Part shown: positions 1 to 12,316 of the stretch, piece by piece
How the letters are laid out: every line of letters begins with the position of its first letter
Numbering within the stretch: position 1 is the stretch's first letter
Notes under the pieces: generated by a model
The model's database searches: none
The model's input: the letters and a program-made list of their open reading frames with translations, nothing else
Told to the model about the DNA's origin: nothing
Program-made: the position numbers and the translations under genes
Assembly (NCBI GenBank): GCA_902806595.1
Contig: CADCXC010000003.1
Location: forward strand, 2,728,001 to 2,792,000
Direction: 5' to 3'
Source: Pyrenopolyporus hunteri
Lineage: Eukaryota; Ascomycota; Sordariomycetes; Xylariales; Hypoxylaceae
Length of the DNA stretch: 64,000 bases

Positions 1-3000
1 CACCATCATCCCACCCACTAATAAATCCGAACCGGCCTCTAAAGCTACCCTATTGACAGCTGAAACCGAAGCATGCTGAAATGAATGTATGTGTAAATTC
101 TCACACCGTCGAGTGAAACTTCATCTTCACGAAAACCGCGGAGCCGGCTTTCTCCACGATTTGACTGTTGAATATTGTCGAGTGCCCCTACACTTTCGTT
201 TACAATATTGTTTGAATTGGTTGGTTGGGTACTGCACGTAAAGCAGCAGCAGGTGATGCTCACACCCAGACCTGCTGATATTGGCTTGCATTTACTTCTG
301 CTCCCTTTGGCGCACCATTTGCCGAGCGCGTCACCGCAGAGAAGCGACAGCATCTACACAGACGTTTCTTTTACACACATGCGCTTCTATTGGATTTCAC
401 ATCGTTCGGTATAAACGACAATGCACAATGTAACCCTTGATGAGCTGGCACGATCCGATTCTCAAGGGTAGCATTACCTAATGGCTAATATGTATTTTGA
501 CTTCATAATATAAAAACTATTCCGCGGTCGAGAACCGAGTGGACTGGGCGGTCTTCTTGGAACTCCATCCGCGACAAAGAAATTTCTATCGAGTTCAGTA
601 GCGGTTGCTCTCACACACACCAAAGAGATCATAAGGCGCCGAGCCCGCTTAAGTCCCGATGAATCAGCTAAACTCTCGATCCAGGCCCTTTTTCCGCTAG
701 ACCTAGTGACGATCATTAACGGTGGGGATCTGAGATGGATCCTCCAGCGCAGCAGAGTCCAGCGACCATCCCGAGAGCATTCATACCTATTTGCCACTTG
801 CACAATAACAGTCGTGGTGCTTGTTTCAAACCGATTCGCAAGGAGAGTTTGGCACTAGAAAACAAACTATATAGAAAAGATAAACGGAAAGGGACATCGC
901 TATGGAGCATGATCTGCCATCCCGGAGCGCAATCCCCTGGCGGTCCTGGCAGCCCTGGCGCGGTCGCGACCCGATTCTCCTTCGACTCCAGTTTTACCCT
1001 CACCACGGTTCTTACACTACATAGTATGTATGGATCTGCTTGATCTTGCAGATCCACTCAAGGGGGGGAGGACCGGTGGGGGATTAAGGAGGAGAGAGAT
1101 TACGAATATTGGAGAATAATCATGAATATTCAAGGACGGTGTGCTTTAAGGTTAGGAGCCAACGATGGAGCTACGATTCAGCATTTGACCCTGCGTAGCT
1201 AATCTAGCTGAGGCTGCAAGAGCTTCCTCACGTGTAACCGGTGAAGAATAATTAAAAGCAGCTCGGTAGGGATATTAACATCCGATGGAGATGGATGCCA
1301 AAGAACGCCGACACGACGCCGCCTGCAAGCCTGAGGATCACGACCGCTGGCCTGTATGCAGCAAGCCGTCCTCATCAACAATTCCGGCCATTCATATGGT
1401 AATCGTATATGCACCGAGGCTCTAGCATCGAGATGCATTTCCGGTAGGTTCATTCAATCCCTTCTCCCTCAAAGAGGTTAATTGATGGGAGTTGTGAAAT
1501 TTGTTCTCGTCATTCTTGAATCTTCCATTAAACGGATCCATGCTCTCGCATTGGCTGAGGTGGGCGTGTGTGGGTTAGCCGTATACAGTAGAGCCTCACT
1601 TTGAGTACCCATGCTATCTAATTTTTTTTTATGCACAGCCTAGACTATTTCTTCTCGTCCGGAATATTCTATGAACAGAAGAAGAAAGACTCCTATACAG
1701 GTATGTACATCTAGACGCAAGCAGTCCAATTATTGAGTACTATGGGATGGAAGAGCACGAACTCGGGATCTCGGCCTGGACAGAACGAATGATCGACAAA
1801 GGAGATCGAAGATTCCCGTTGTCCAGCCCTGCCCAGAGGGGTGGCACATAGATGGGGGCTGTGGGCCGTGGGCGTTCCAGATCCAGCATTCATTAGCTCG
1901 TCTGATGACACGGGGACTCGCACATAGGGAACGCGAAGATATTCGCATTTTACGTACGGCGTACTACCAGGGGTCGTGAATTGACAATATTACCAATGCT
2001 TTAGAAATAGGGCAGTCCGGTTCGAATTGGAATTTTCTATATTGTTCCGTCGCTAACTCGTATGTTCACCACAGCTCTCGCGGAGTAGGACCTAGCGGCT
2101 TGGGTAGCTGTAGCCATTGACTAAATAGAATTCTCCGACATGTAGGCTGTGAAGCTAGTCGTGTGCTCGTGCACCTCATCCCTAAGCTTATGCCCTACCC
2201 GAACCAAACTATTAATGCGAATCGCCTTATTATTGGTAGGGGACGCTGTGTTATAGCCATTAGCCAAGAACTATGCACTTGAGGAATACGATAGATCGCA
2301 ATGGCACTCCGGTGTGAGGCCCGTACGCCATCCATCGAGATCGAGAAGTCCATCTTCATGCCCATGACTTTTCCCATACGTTTCGAGATCGGATTTCTTC
2401 TAGCATTGACCAACCCCTCTCAGTTCTGGGCCCCCCGTCTTCGACCACGCGCCCTCTCCGCCACATGTGACCTCCTTTTTGGGTTCTGTTCGGAGCAAAC
2501 CTACCTGGACCCCCAAGTCAGTTAGCCCTTATTATTATGGATTATGGATTAATATCACAAGCTTCCTCCTGTGCCTGACGATCTTTGTGTACCCACAGTC
2601 CGAAGCGCGTACATAGGTAGCTAGCAATGGTAACCTAAGCTCAATTGGAATGTCTTAGGTTATTTTTTTTTCTCTTCAACCATATGCGCCTTCTAGTATT
2701 TTCCGTATTTTGTCCGAGAACGGTAAACGTCTCAGTCAGCTCATCTAATCATATGATACCGCTGCCGTATCCCCGAGACAAAGCCAAATTATCTAACCTT
2801 CTTATCTATCTTAAGCACACACCGAGAATTGTCCATAGAGAAAAGCTTTCGCGAGCTCGGAGTAGCTCTGCGGAATCTCCGGTCATGGTTGGCTTCACCG
2901 CAGGTCAGGCTAAGCTAAGGCTGCGTGGGCTGGTCCAGTCAGCAAGCACTGTTTTGTTGCCGAGTGTTCCGCTTTTGTCATGGGGACCTGGTGTTCGGGG

Positions 3001-4338
3001 TCCTCCGCAACGCCCGAAATAGCCGTCTTTCTCGCTGACCGCGCACTTACTCGAGGCGGTGCGTGGGCGGGTGACTCATTTTATCGACTACCTACCTAGG
3101 TACCCAGTCCTCTTTGACTAGGCCGCGTAGGAAACGCGTGTGATATGGGCTGTACGTGTACGGCGTACGTAGAACGCTTTGTCGGGATCGAGTCAGCACG
3201 TACATAGGTATGTAGACAGTTATGCATGTGTGTATATTCCGGAAAACAAATCTGTCGATCTTCGGCGCCCCGGCATTTTTAAGTAGGCCAGTTTCCCTAA
3301 ATAACCTCTCCTCTCGGACGCCGACGCCGGGGCATATTTCCGCCATTACTTCCGGAGCTTCAACTTAACAGCCCACGGGTGAGATGCGGGTGACAAGCAA
3401 AGCCCGTGGCGTCTTCCTTCGCTGAAGGAGGGATTACATGTATGTCTAAAGGAAACTCTGTACTCTAGTCGCTTCTTCCTGCCTTACCTCGTAACCGTAC
3501 AGGTACGGGAACGCCCATATTAATGATCTCCCCTTTGGCTTGCATCCCATCGTCGCCCAACTTGCGCGTTAGGTTAGGTACCTACCACCTAGGTATATTG
3601 CTTCGCATTGAAGCTGTCGGTGTTACACCGCTGGCATCAACGCGGCAAGCAACTAGGGCGGCAACTTTCGCCTAGAGAAAATTTTTCTGGGAAGAGTCCC
3701 TGGCGATCCTTTGCATGTCCTAGTTACGCAATCTTGTTCTCTGGGTAACCATACCGGAAAATGTATCGTGTACAGAGCCTCATTTATTATTTAGTACAAT
3801 AGTGTAGGTGCCCAATACCAACCCCAGATCCTGGACATGATACAAGCACGCAGCTCCATAGTCGCCACTTTACATTACTAGTGAGTAGGTAGTCTCAGCG
3901 GGCTAGTTACGATGCGCTGGCCAAATATATATTACAGCTTCATATCTACCACATACTTACGCCGGGTACTTACCTAGGTATCTAACAGCCTCGTTGTGTA
4001 AACGCCTCGCAACTTGAAAATGGCGTTTATTAACTGTCGTGTAACGTGGCTACGTCTTCAAATCTCGTCAGAACGTCGTCACCACTACTATCCCCCTATC
4101 CTCATCCACCGACAAGCATATGTATATCAGCCGGTGGCTTCCCGTCGTGTAACGGGCCTCCGGAACAAGATTGAATTGCGCTTTACTACATGCAGTTATT
4201 GATTGATGCCACAACGCCCATCCGGTTTCCTAGCCCATCGCGCATAGTCCTGGACGAAATCCATGAACAGTGCATATATACTTCCTAACTCCTATTCATA
4301 TTATACGACGCCCAAAGTTGATGACAAATATACCATGT
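1..4338. other. Gene-poor left flank
   Basis: Only short open frames without recognisable protein features occur here, on both strands, and none has a convincing start, intron structure or domain. The stretch contains TACCTAGGTA palindromes at 3093-3102 and 3971-3980 and a related run near 3575-3595. I see no RNA gene or recognisable transposon protein. Confidence 0.6.
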
Positions 4339-6216
4339 CTAGAAACCCTCCATCTTGACATCATCGTCACCGTTCGTCTTTCCTAGGTTCTTTAACAAGT
4401 AACTTCTCTTGAAGTATTCGTTGGGGTGGACTATTGTCTCGAGCTGGGCAGCCGTCATGACGCCCTCATCCTTGGCCTTCTTGATCTCGTTCTTGTGGAC
4501 GTACTCGAACACACTTTATCAGAAGAATTAGCTGAAGTCCAGGCAGCGTATTACATTTTAGACGCGGAGATGATGTGGTGACGTACCGATTACAAGCCAT
4601 GTGGAATTTTTGGTTCTCCTTGTCTTCCTTGACTCCTTGTAGGACGGAACGATCTGAGATGCCCACCTGTTGCAGCAGGGCGGTTAGATTATCTAGGCTA
4701 AAATGCCGATACGGACACCCGTGAGCTTCGCCGGGACCCGGGGGGTGCTCTGTTAAAATCTTTTGGCATGAGAACGGTGAGTAACCACCGCCGCGGCGAT
4801 TCGAGTCCCCGCCGACGTCACCATACGCGTGCCTCACGTTATACTTGTATTCCTTATTGAACGTATCGTCGGTTATCTTGTGGAAGGACGCGCGCCAGAA
4901 GACTAGAGATTCTTCTAGGTTAAGCCCAATGCCCTTTAGAAAGAGCGTGTATTGTAGACGACCGTAATGCTTTAGGTGGGCGTCTCGGCGTAGTGACCGG
5001 TGCAAATGCTGCATGCATAAGGGGAAGTGTGGCGAGAGGTTATCAACGTTCCGTGCTGTGATTTCGGCCCCCGGGATACCAGAAGCGGTGTCGCTATATG
5101 ACGCATCTGGAGTGACGAAGTTCTTCGACAGGTGATCGAGAATTGGTGTAAGTCGATCGTCTTCGTCCAGGCGCGGTAGTGCGCGCGCCGTAAGCTATAC
5201 CCAAGTCAGATCAACCCGTACACCATGCAAGGGAAACGGCTCACCTCTAGCGCCCGCTCTAGCCTCTTGGTGAACTCGGCGATCACCATGCTTGGTAGCT
5301 CTTTCGACGGTACGAAAGCTTTACCAGCTTTCAAGAGCACTTTTCTGCCTTCAACCAAGTCGGGTACACGCTCCCAGTCGACTTTAAACCACGTTTCTTC
5401 CTCCCCTTTCCTGAGGCCACCCGTCGCTATCAGTTCGGCAGAATACTTGTTTCGCTCGTCTTCGGTCACGGGTTCCCAGTCAAGATTTAGGCTCTGGATA
5501 AAAGCGCTCCGCTCGCGCGCAAGTTCACTGTCCATTCGCAGGCGGAAAAGCATGGTCTCGACGCGGCTGAATCTCCGTCGTAGGTCCTCGGTCGACGAGA
5601 ACGCGAGTCGTAGTATGAAATGGCTATAATGGTCTTTCTGCCTCTCAGCGGAGAGCTTGGATGAGGCGGAGAAGTTAGAGCCGAGTGGAAGGTATTTCTC
5701 GAGGATGGGCTTCATATGCTCCGCCGTCTCGGTAGGGGATTTGCCGCGAAAGGAACATGCTTCTAGTTCGGAGAGGACTGTGTAGTGAGGGGCTGCTGTT
5801 AGTTTCCGAGGCATAGCTCCCGGGAAACGAGCTCAGAGCATACCTCGAAGTCTATCGATAGCCCATTGCTCGAACTGTTCGAGGGTGATGTCTGCCGTCG
5901 GGGGCGTCTCGTAGAAGTTTAGGCGGTGCGGATACTGGGTTTCCTTGTAGGTTGGCTCGGCGAACTGCCTCCTGCGAGGGTCGACAACATTGCGTCTTTT
6001 CGGATCTACTCGATTGATGTCTTGTCTCAGCATCGTGACGAGTGGTAGATGATGTGCATGTGCTTTGGCGTAAAACTGATTAGGTAGGTATTTATTATGT
6101 GGATGTTGCGAAGATTTTACTTTGGATATTTTAATTCCGTCACTTTGGAGATTTTGGGGAGACGCGACTTTGGTGACGGAAAGCGCGTTGTGCTGGAGGT
6201 GGAGCGCGATTGTCAA
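4339..6216 (-). CDS. PRI2: DNA primase large subunit (p58/PRI2)
   Basis: This is the iron-sulfur regulatory subunit of DNA primase in the pol alpha-primase complex, which makes the RNA primers for replication in the nucleus. Four exons join in frame: 6216-5844, 5777-5245, 5194-4587 and 4513-4339 (562 aa). The N-terminal part carries the family motif around YPHRLNFYETPP. The C-terminal part has the four 4Fe-4S cysteines at about C362, C445, C462 and C503; the spacing of 83, 17 and 41 residues closely follows the yeast protein. The segment around NVRHAYGDVGGD is also typical. Length and domain order are normal for fungi. Introns are 50-74 nt with GT-AG ends. The start is the first ATG before the conserved N-terminal region. 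Nothing suggests a role in the metabolite locus. Confidence 0.93.
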
Positions 6217-7250
6217 TTAAAGACTGGCCAATCACATGGTGGACTAGGCGGGTCCACTTAAATTACCCCACGTACCTCGTCTGAACCGGCGCCAGAAAAC
6301 TTCCAAGAAACGAAAATCCCGAAAAAGTCGCCCCAAGATATCGTCAGCCCGCCTCAGGTACCGCCGCTCGCTTCTTCGGCTTCTAGTTTCTCACCAAGAA
6401 GAGCAACTACCACACCGACCCCTAATTACGGTAGTTCAGCTATTAAGCCGCGTCTACGGATTCCCACTTTCGGCGTAGTCAGTTGACAAAAACGGATGCG
6501 CTAGGTGCAATACCTACTTCACCTACCTGAGCACGGTCAGCCTAAACACCGTATTTCAAGTATTTTCAATATTTCAGTATTCGAAATATTCGTGTGGATT
6601 TATCTCAAGGATCTTCGATGACTTTCTACGGATCGTCCTCGGGTGGGCAGCACGATGCTACTACTAGGGATCTATGGATTTTTGCCAAACCAGTGGGATG
6701 AGCACCGTTTACTATTCAACGAAGTAGTGAATTCGTGGTGGCATGGGGCCCTCAACTCTCGATATCATACCGTCCGAAACCGGGTTTGAAGAGCTTCAAC
6801 AAATATGCCAGTTGTCATAAGTGTATCGTGGTTCCAACTTCCAAGGAGCAGAGGCGCGCTCCGAGCTCCTTGCACATGTCCTTACTGCCCAATGAAGATA
6901 TTAGTTCTCCGCACTCCAGCTCCTTTTCAGCTCCCTTTGATCTCCTATGGATCTTCTTTTCAGCCTAGATGTTCCCTCTAGAGGCGTTGCTGCAGGTAAC
7001 TTTTGCTGTCATTGGCCAGACCCCTGTCAGCCTGACCAATGAACAAGCAAGACGGGATCTGACTCCATCCCGCCTTATGGCATGTACTCGCACGAACATT
7101 GCTGATACGCATGTGCGAGGTTCTAACAGTCTCCTAACCTCATTTTGGTTTTACAGGCGCAGTATAAAACGAACGGGAAAACTATGGATAGCTTTCTGTC
7201 GGAGGCCTCCCGACTTAGACGCCTCGGCTCTGTACGCTTCGTCATGAAAG
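6217..7250. other. Intergenic region between PRI2 and the Clr5-domain gene
   Basis: This is a divergent intergenic region that must hold the promoters of PRI2 (-) and the Clr5-domain gene (+). Short frames at 6735-7247 have no recognisable features and are probably untranslated or leader sequence. I see no repeat or RNA gene. Confidence 0.5.
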
Positions 7251-8941
7251 ATGGATACGCCGGAGCAGCGATATGCTTCGTCACAAGATTGGACCCGGCT
7301 GCAGACTGTTATCACCCGACTGTACCTTGATCAGGACAAGACTCTCGAAGAGGTCAAGTCATACCTGGAGGAACACCATAAGTTTTTCGCTACGTATGAG
7401 TTTATTAATTCATTTGACAGCGAAGGAGAAAGGAGCTAACATGAGACAGGGTTCCAATGTACAAGAAGAAACTTGCGGCGTGGGGTGCCTTCAAAAACCT
7501 TAGGTTCGACGAAGTACTTCAAATCCTTTATCTTAAGAAGCATCGTGATGAAATACAGAAACCATCCACGTTCTTCATTAGGAGCCGGGAGGTGGATCGC
7601 GATAGCCTCCGAGTGTATCTGTCACGAAACCCTTCCGTCTTCGCGAAACTTGAGGCTGGGGAAAGGCCTAACGTAGAAGCAATCCGGGACGTTACCTGTC
7701 GGACTCCTCCTTCGTACTCGCATCCAGTGACTTACACGAGGCTTTCTCCGCTACCTAGTTGCCCATCGCCGGCGGTCCGATGTAACAGGCTCCTTTCCTT
7801 TCCAGAGGACATGTTTCAGGCGCTTCATGATTACCTAGACCAGTCCTTTGACACAGGCCTTTGGTCTTGGTCAAATAGCCATTGTTGGAACGCTCGCGGG
7901 CGGAATGGGCCTTCAGGACTTCTCAATTCGGTGCTCGATAGATGCATAACCGCAGGGCTTTCGGTGTCTCGCCGAGCAGAACCAGTTGCCGTTCGAAAAG
8001 CCCTAGATGCCCCCTTTGCAATGCTAATTAGAGTATTTAGGAATCCTCCGCCTATTCTGATACCCAAGGTGCTTTCAGCAGCCGCTCATCTGAATCGAAT
8101 TGGCCGCGGAGAAATTCGCGCCTTACTCCTTCAATTTTGTCTGGACCTGTCCACGGAAATATATGGCCAGGCTCACCCGCTCTCGAAGTTCTGGAAAAGC
8201 TTCGTATCAATCCCACATCTGGAACAGTATGATGCTATGGAACGAGTCTTAGCCCTCTGTATATCGGAATATAATACGCGACTCGGCCCGGCTCACCCTT
8301 TAACTACCGAGGCGTATCTCAAATATTTCGACGCCGTAGAAAGGGAGAAAGACCCACGTACGCAATTGCAAAGCCTCCGACACCAGCTATCCAAAATCAA
8401 CGACGACTTTGCTGATACATCCCTACTCGGCCTGTTGAAATTGGAGCATGCATTGGCGACCTGCAAGTTGAATTTGGAACAGGGACAATTAAATAAAGCT
8501 GAAGATGCTCTCCGTGCCTTGGCTCCCAGCTCTCTCGCGGCTAGGGATGAATCATTTCGCTGCGTCTGGCTCGGGTACATCCAGTGTCTCAGAGGGGATA
8601 TACGAAAAGCCGAAGAGTTTTACAGAGACTCGGTGCTTGCCGCGCGACGGACGGGATCGTGCGATTGTGTACTCGAGTCTCTCTTCCAGCTTGAAACATT
8701 CTTTCTACATGCTAGCAAACCACTCGAGGCCGAGCGAGTTCGGACCGAGCGATCTCGCACTTTTCGCAAACTGGACTCACTCATCTGGACTGACCAGACC
8801 ACGCCGCGTCCTAAAGGCTGCGACCCTAGTCCCACGGTCTCGATAATACGCATTGGCTCCGACGAAAATAACACCAAATGGCGGCCTTCCGCTTTCGCTG
8901 AGGTAACCGAACATGTGTTAGCCTCAAGTTCTATGCCGTGA
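7251..8941 (+). CDS. Clr5-domain protein with helical, TPR-like C-terminal half
   Basis: Two exons, 7251-7393 and 7450-8941, join in frame across a 56-nt intron to give 544 aa. Residues about 12-65 match the fungal Clr5 domain: a Trp-rich helical start (DWTRLQTVI), a run around LYLDQDKTLEEV, and MYKKKLAAWG followed by KN. The intron falls inside this domain, at the point where FFAT joins VPMYKKK. The rest is a helix-rich region with repeated Leu/Ala helices (about residues 250-480, e.g. LEHALATCKLNLEQGQLNKAE) that resembles tetratricopeptide-like repeats. Clr5 domains occur in large, poorly characterised filamentous-fungal families, some with nuclear or regulatory roles; the molecular function is unknown. 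I see no signal peptide or membrane segment. It is probably not part of the PKS locus, although a regulatory role cannot be excluded. Confidence 0.8.
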
Positions 8942-9618
8942 CGAATGTGCGGATTTTTCCCCTAAGAGTTAGATAATATTAAAATATGTTCGACCGACCG
9001 GTGCATGGAGGAGGTGACGGTGTATAGGGGTGTATAGGTCATAGGTATAGGACGTCATTAAATGCATGAATATATTCATTTACCGCCTTTATTTCCTCGC
9101 TTTTGGTACCGTAAATATCCTTCTTTTTTCCCTTTCTTATGCAATGGTCTCTATCAATTCTGTGCCAGATACCAGGGGAGTCGATATTATCCCTCGACCT
9201 CTCGGCAAACGAACGGAGTCCCCCACCCTTCGAGCCCAAGGGGCCTACCATTCACCTCAAATACCTATGAACTCTGTCCGAATCCCAACACCCACGTTTG
9301 GGTTATGGATATATAGGTAAGTAGGTAGCTTTAATGGGCAGGGGAAATGCTTATGTCGATCGTCGCTGTACCTGAGATATACTATTGAGTTCGCCCATTA
9401 TTTATATTTAGATGAGTGAGTCCCCCAAAGACCTTAGTCAATTCAATAATACTTCTTAAATACAAGTCTACGCTCATTTACTTGATAGAGTCTCACAGTC
9501 TTAGGTATATGCGAATCTAGAACAAGTACCAAAATGTCTTTGGTGTCATATATCTCAAGACACAGTGAGTAGCAGTATTATGCCTCGCAGCGACCTCAGA
9601 ATAAGATTGGATTAACTC
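8942..9618. other. Convergent intergenic region
   Basis: The region lies between the 3' ends of the Clr5-domain gene (+) and the MmgE/PrpD gene (-). Overlapping short frames at 9062-9320 appear on both strands without recognisable features. I see nothing else. Confidence 0.5.
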
Positions 9619-11013
9619 TTAGAACAGTGTTCTCAGTTTCCCTACGTCGGTCATATTCTGAATGCTCGTGAAAGCGTTATATGCTTTCTCAGCCCTCTCG
9701 CTGCCGATTTGCCGTGAGACTTGATCCATGAACTTATTTTTCAGGTCCTCAACCGTGAGCGGATTATCCAAGCTGCCGATGGCATGTTCGACGTGTTTGT
9801 CCATAGTGCTGCCATCGTCCAGGGTAATTGAGACGTACGCCTCGTCTTCCGCGACGCTGTCATCGGTCGTCACATTCACCAGCTTCCGCATGCTAATCAC
9901 CGTCTCATTCTGCACCGCCTGGTCCGTAAATTGTGCTGGTGTCGCTTGGCCATATAGCAGTCCGGCCGCTGCGGCGTAATAGATGCTAAATTTGCCCTCA
10001 AGCCCAGTCTGTGGGTTGGTCTGGCCCGTGAGCACCAGGACCTCTGGGTTCACCCGCAAGTTTATATTCTTGATAGCCTCTACCGATTTCCCCTCGTCTA
10101 GAATCTGACTATGCAATTGGATACAGCCGTCGATGGTGGGATGCATGACGATACCGCAGGGGAACGGTTTGAACGTATTCCTCTCAATCTCCCAGGTTCC
10201 CCGCCCCAGCTGCGCGAATTCGGCCGACGCATTCTCGCGCGTGCTCACCACGTGCAGCCAGCCGTACTTGTCCTCGAGGGCCGTAAGGGAGCTCGTGTAC
10301 CCGTTCCGCGCGAGGAGAGCGGCCAGCATGCCCCCCTGCGTAGCGCGCCCGATATGGAACGACTTCGTCATCGACCCGAAGAACGCCTGCATCCCGATCA
10401 CTTGCGTGGACGCGATCCCGATAGCATGCTGCAGATGCTCCGTGTCGAGCCCGAGTAGCTTTCCCACCGCGATGGCCGCACCCATGGAGCCCGTCGTGCT
10501 CGTGATGTGCCACCCGACGTCGTAGTGCTCCGGGTACACCGACAGGCCGAGCTTGAGCTCGGCCTCGACGCCCGCAACGAAGGCGGTCAGGAAATCCGGT
10601 CCCGACACCGCCGTAGCTCCGTTTACCCAACCGTGGGACTCGGCTTCAGCGACGGCAAGTAAAGCGCTGGCTACCACGCCGGTGGGGTGGATGACCGTCG
10701 CTAGGTGCGTATCGTCGTAGTCGTCGACATGCGACGCGATGCCGTTGACGAACGCGGCGAGTTGCGCATCGGCAAACCCGACGCAGTCCCCGCTTACTGA
10801 GCTATTCAGACCGAGGATGCTGGAGGTCTGCGGACCTCCGAAACCCGCGGTAATAGACGTGTTGAGAGCGATCTGTGGCGCCTCTTGCGCGAACCCGCCG
10901 ATAGCGCACCCCGCCCAGTTGTATATGCTTTTGACGGCCGCGTCGACTACAGACGCGGTTAGGTTCGCGTATGTTAAGTTCGTAGCCCAGGATGCCAGTG
11001 CGAAAGTCGCCAT
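9619..11013 (-). CDS. MmgE/PrpD family protein (2-methylcitrate dehydratase / cis-aconitate decarboxylase superfamily)
   Basis: Single exon, 464 aa, normal for the family. Characteristic blocks are visible: HVDDYDDTH with IHPTG (about residues 96-112), GWHITSTTGSMGAA (about 167-180), KSFHIGRATQGGMLAALLA (about 214-232) and a C-terminal small domain with SITLDDG. Family members dehydrate 2-methylcitrate or related alkylcitrates, or decarboxylate cis-aconitate to itaconate (CadA/Irg1). The sequence alone does not choose between these. There is no obvious mitochondrial presequence or signal peptide. It sits about 8.5 kb from the PKS end, separated by a permease and a phytase-like gene. Some fungal maleidride clusters pair a PKS and a hydrolase with an alkylcitrate synthase and a PrpD enzyme, but no citrate-synthase-like gene is present in this window, so the link is only suggestive. 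Confidence 0.88.
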   Translation of the reverse strand: MATFALASWATNLTYANLTASVVDAAVKSIYNWAGCAIGGFAQEAPQIALNTSITAGFGGPQTSSILGLNSSVSGDCVGFADAQLAAFVNGIASHVDDYDDTHLATVIHPTGVVASALLAVAEAESHGWVNGATAVSGPDFLTAFVAGVEAELKLGLSVYPEHYDVGWHITSTTGSMGAAIAVGKLLGLDTEHLQHAIGIASTQVIGMQAFFGSMTKSFHIGRATQGGMLAALLARNGYTSSLTALEDKYGWLHVVSTRENASAEFAQLGRGTWEIERNTFKPFPCGIVMHPTIDGCIQLHSQILDEGKSVEAIKNINLRVNPEVLVLTGQTNPQTGLEGKFSIYYAAAAGLLYGQATPAQFTDQAVQNETVISMRKLVNVTTDDSVAEDEAYVSITLDDGSTMDKHVEHAIGSLDNPLTVEDLKNKFMDQVSRQIGSERAEKAYNAFTSIQNMTDVGKLRTLF

Positions 11014-12316
11014 CGCTGATATGTTAGATTAGTGCCGACTACGATAGCTTAGATGTAGTACGTCGGAACACCTCGCTGTTCATAAGGGTATGTTTTGCAG
11101 GCCTTGGAGTCGGCATCCACGCACCAAGCGGGACGTAGAGGAACCCCCCATGAAGAAGTGGAGATGATGTCAGATGGTATGTTCATGGTAACGCTCTCCA
11201 AGGTCGCCTTTTCAGTTTCGGGAATAGAATGGGCTTGTCTTCTTGAAGGCAAGGTGGAGAGGGGCTAGATACTCTTTCGGTCGGAGGTCAGGGGTGATTG
11301 ACGATACTATTGCTAGGTAGTTGAGTTATATCAATCCATTGTTTTATTTTCGGAGTGCCGTTCGCGAGAGACGATTAGGTGCCTCGTATTAGTTTCGGAC
11401 GATATGGTTGGATTTTCAATACCGGGACGTTCTGACCGGTCTACGCCGGTTGACGACGTTAAGTCGTGATAATACCTTATTCCTATGCCCTATATCACTA
11501 TTATTCAAAAGCGAATGCTTCCTGGTTACATTCGCCCGAGTAAGGCTATCGTGAACTATAAGAGCACGATTTAGTAAATGCTCTCATGAGATTTCACAAG
11601 ATTAGTATCGTCGGATTAAGGGTCAGTTCAGAATGGAAGTGGCTGCCCTATCCATCAAGCCTAACAGGGAAGCGGTGAAATGTCTAGGACCAGGATTAAC
11701 GCGTCGCGGGAGGAGGCACTAACTCCAGTGGTTTCGTCAGCCCTCGGGCGTATTACACTCTTCTTGGAGCGGAGTGGCCAGCGTATCGGTGAACGAGATC
11801 ATGAATTCTTAACTGCATTTTTACGGTTCTTAGCTCCGAATCCTGCCGTGGCAGTGTTCATTTGAGACGTACGCGTGCTGACGAGTTGTCACAGTACTCC
11901 CAAATCTCAGAGGCGGGAGGCTGTGCGCTCAATCAAGCAGGTATTGATAGAGTCAACTGTAATTTACGGGCATCTAGTGGTATTTCTTCCTAGACGTGCG
12001 TACGATCGGCTGACATTCGTATTTATAAATTAGCCGAGTTCCAAAGTTGAGAGCAGGGAAGACGGGGCATCGAATGAATTATCTGTATACATCTACCGCT
12101 AGAAATTTGCTGCAGGATTCTCCAATAGTTCCCTCGCGATAACCTAGCGTTGGCATTTATATATTGGGTAAGTACTGCTATAGGTTCTGGGTATAGAGTA
12201 GTGTCGAATATATCTAGACCTGACCAAAGAATTACAGCAGCAAATTAAAGGTGGTATCTATGATAGATGTACAATGCAACCCTGAAAGTCATCGAGACCG
12301 TGAAATAGGAGCTTAC
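11014..12316. other. Intergenic region upstream of the MmgE/PrpD gene
   Basis: This region holds the MmgE/PrpD promoter and the 3' side of the amino-acid permease gene. Small frames at 11049-11252 and 11680-11865 have no features that support coding. No repeat stands out. Confidence 0.5.

Noticed and set aside
2645..3022. 125-codon frame in the left flank
   Set aside because: No motif, no homologous feature recognised, and biased by chance absence of stops.
10111..10630. Long open frames opposite and overlapping the MmgE/PrpD gene
   Set aside because: They are shadows of GC-rich coding sequence; only the minus-strand 464-codon frame has family motifs.
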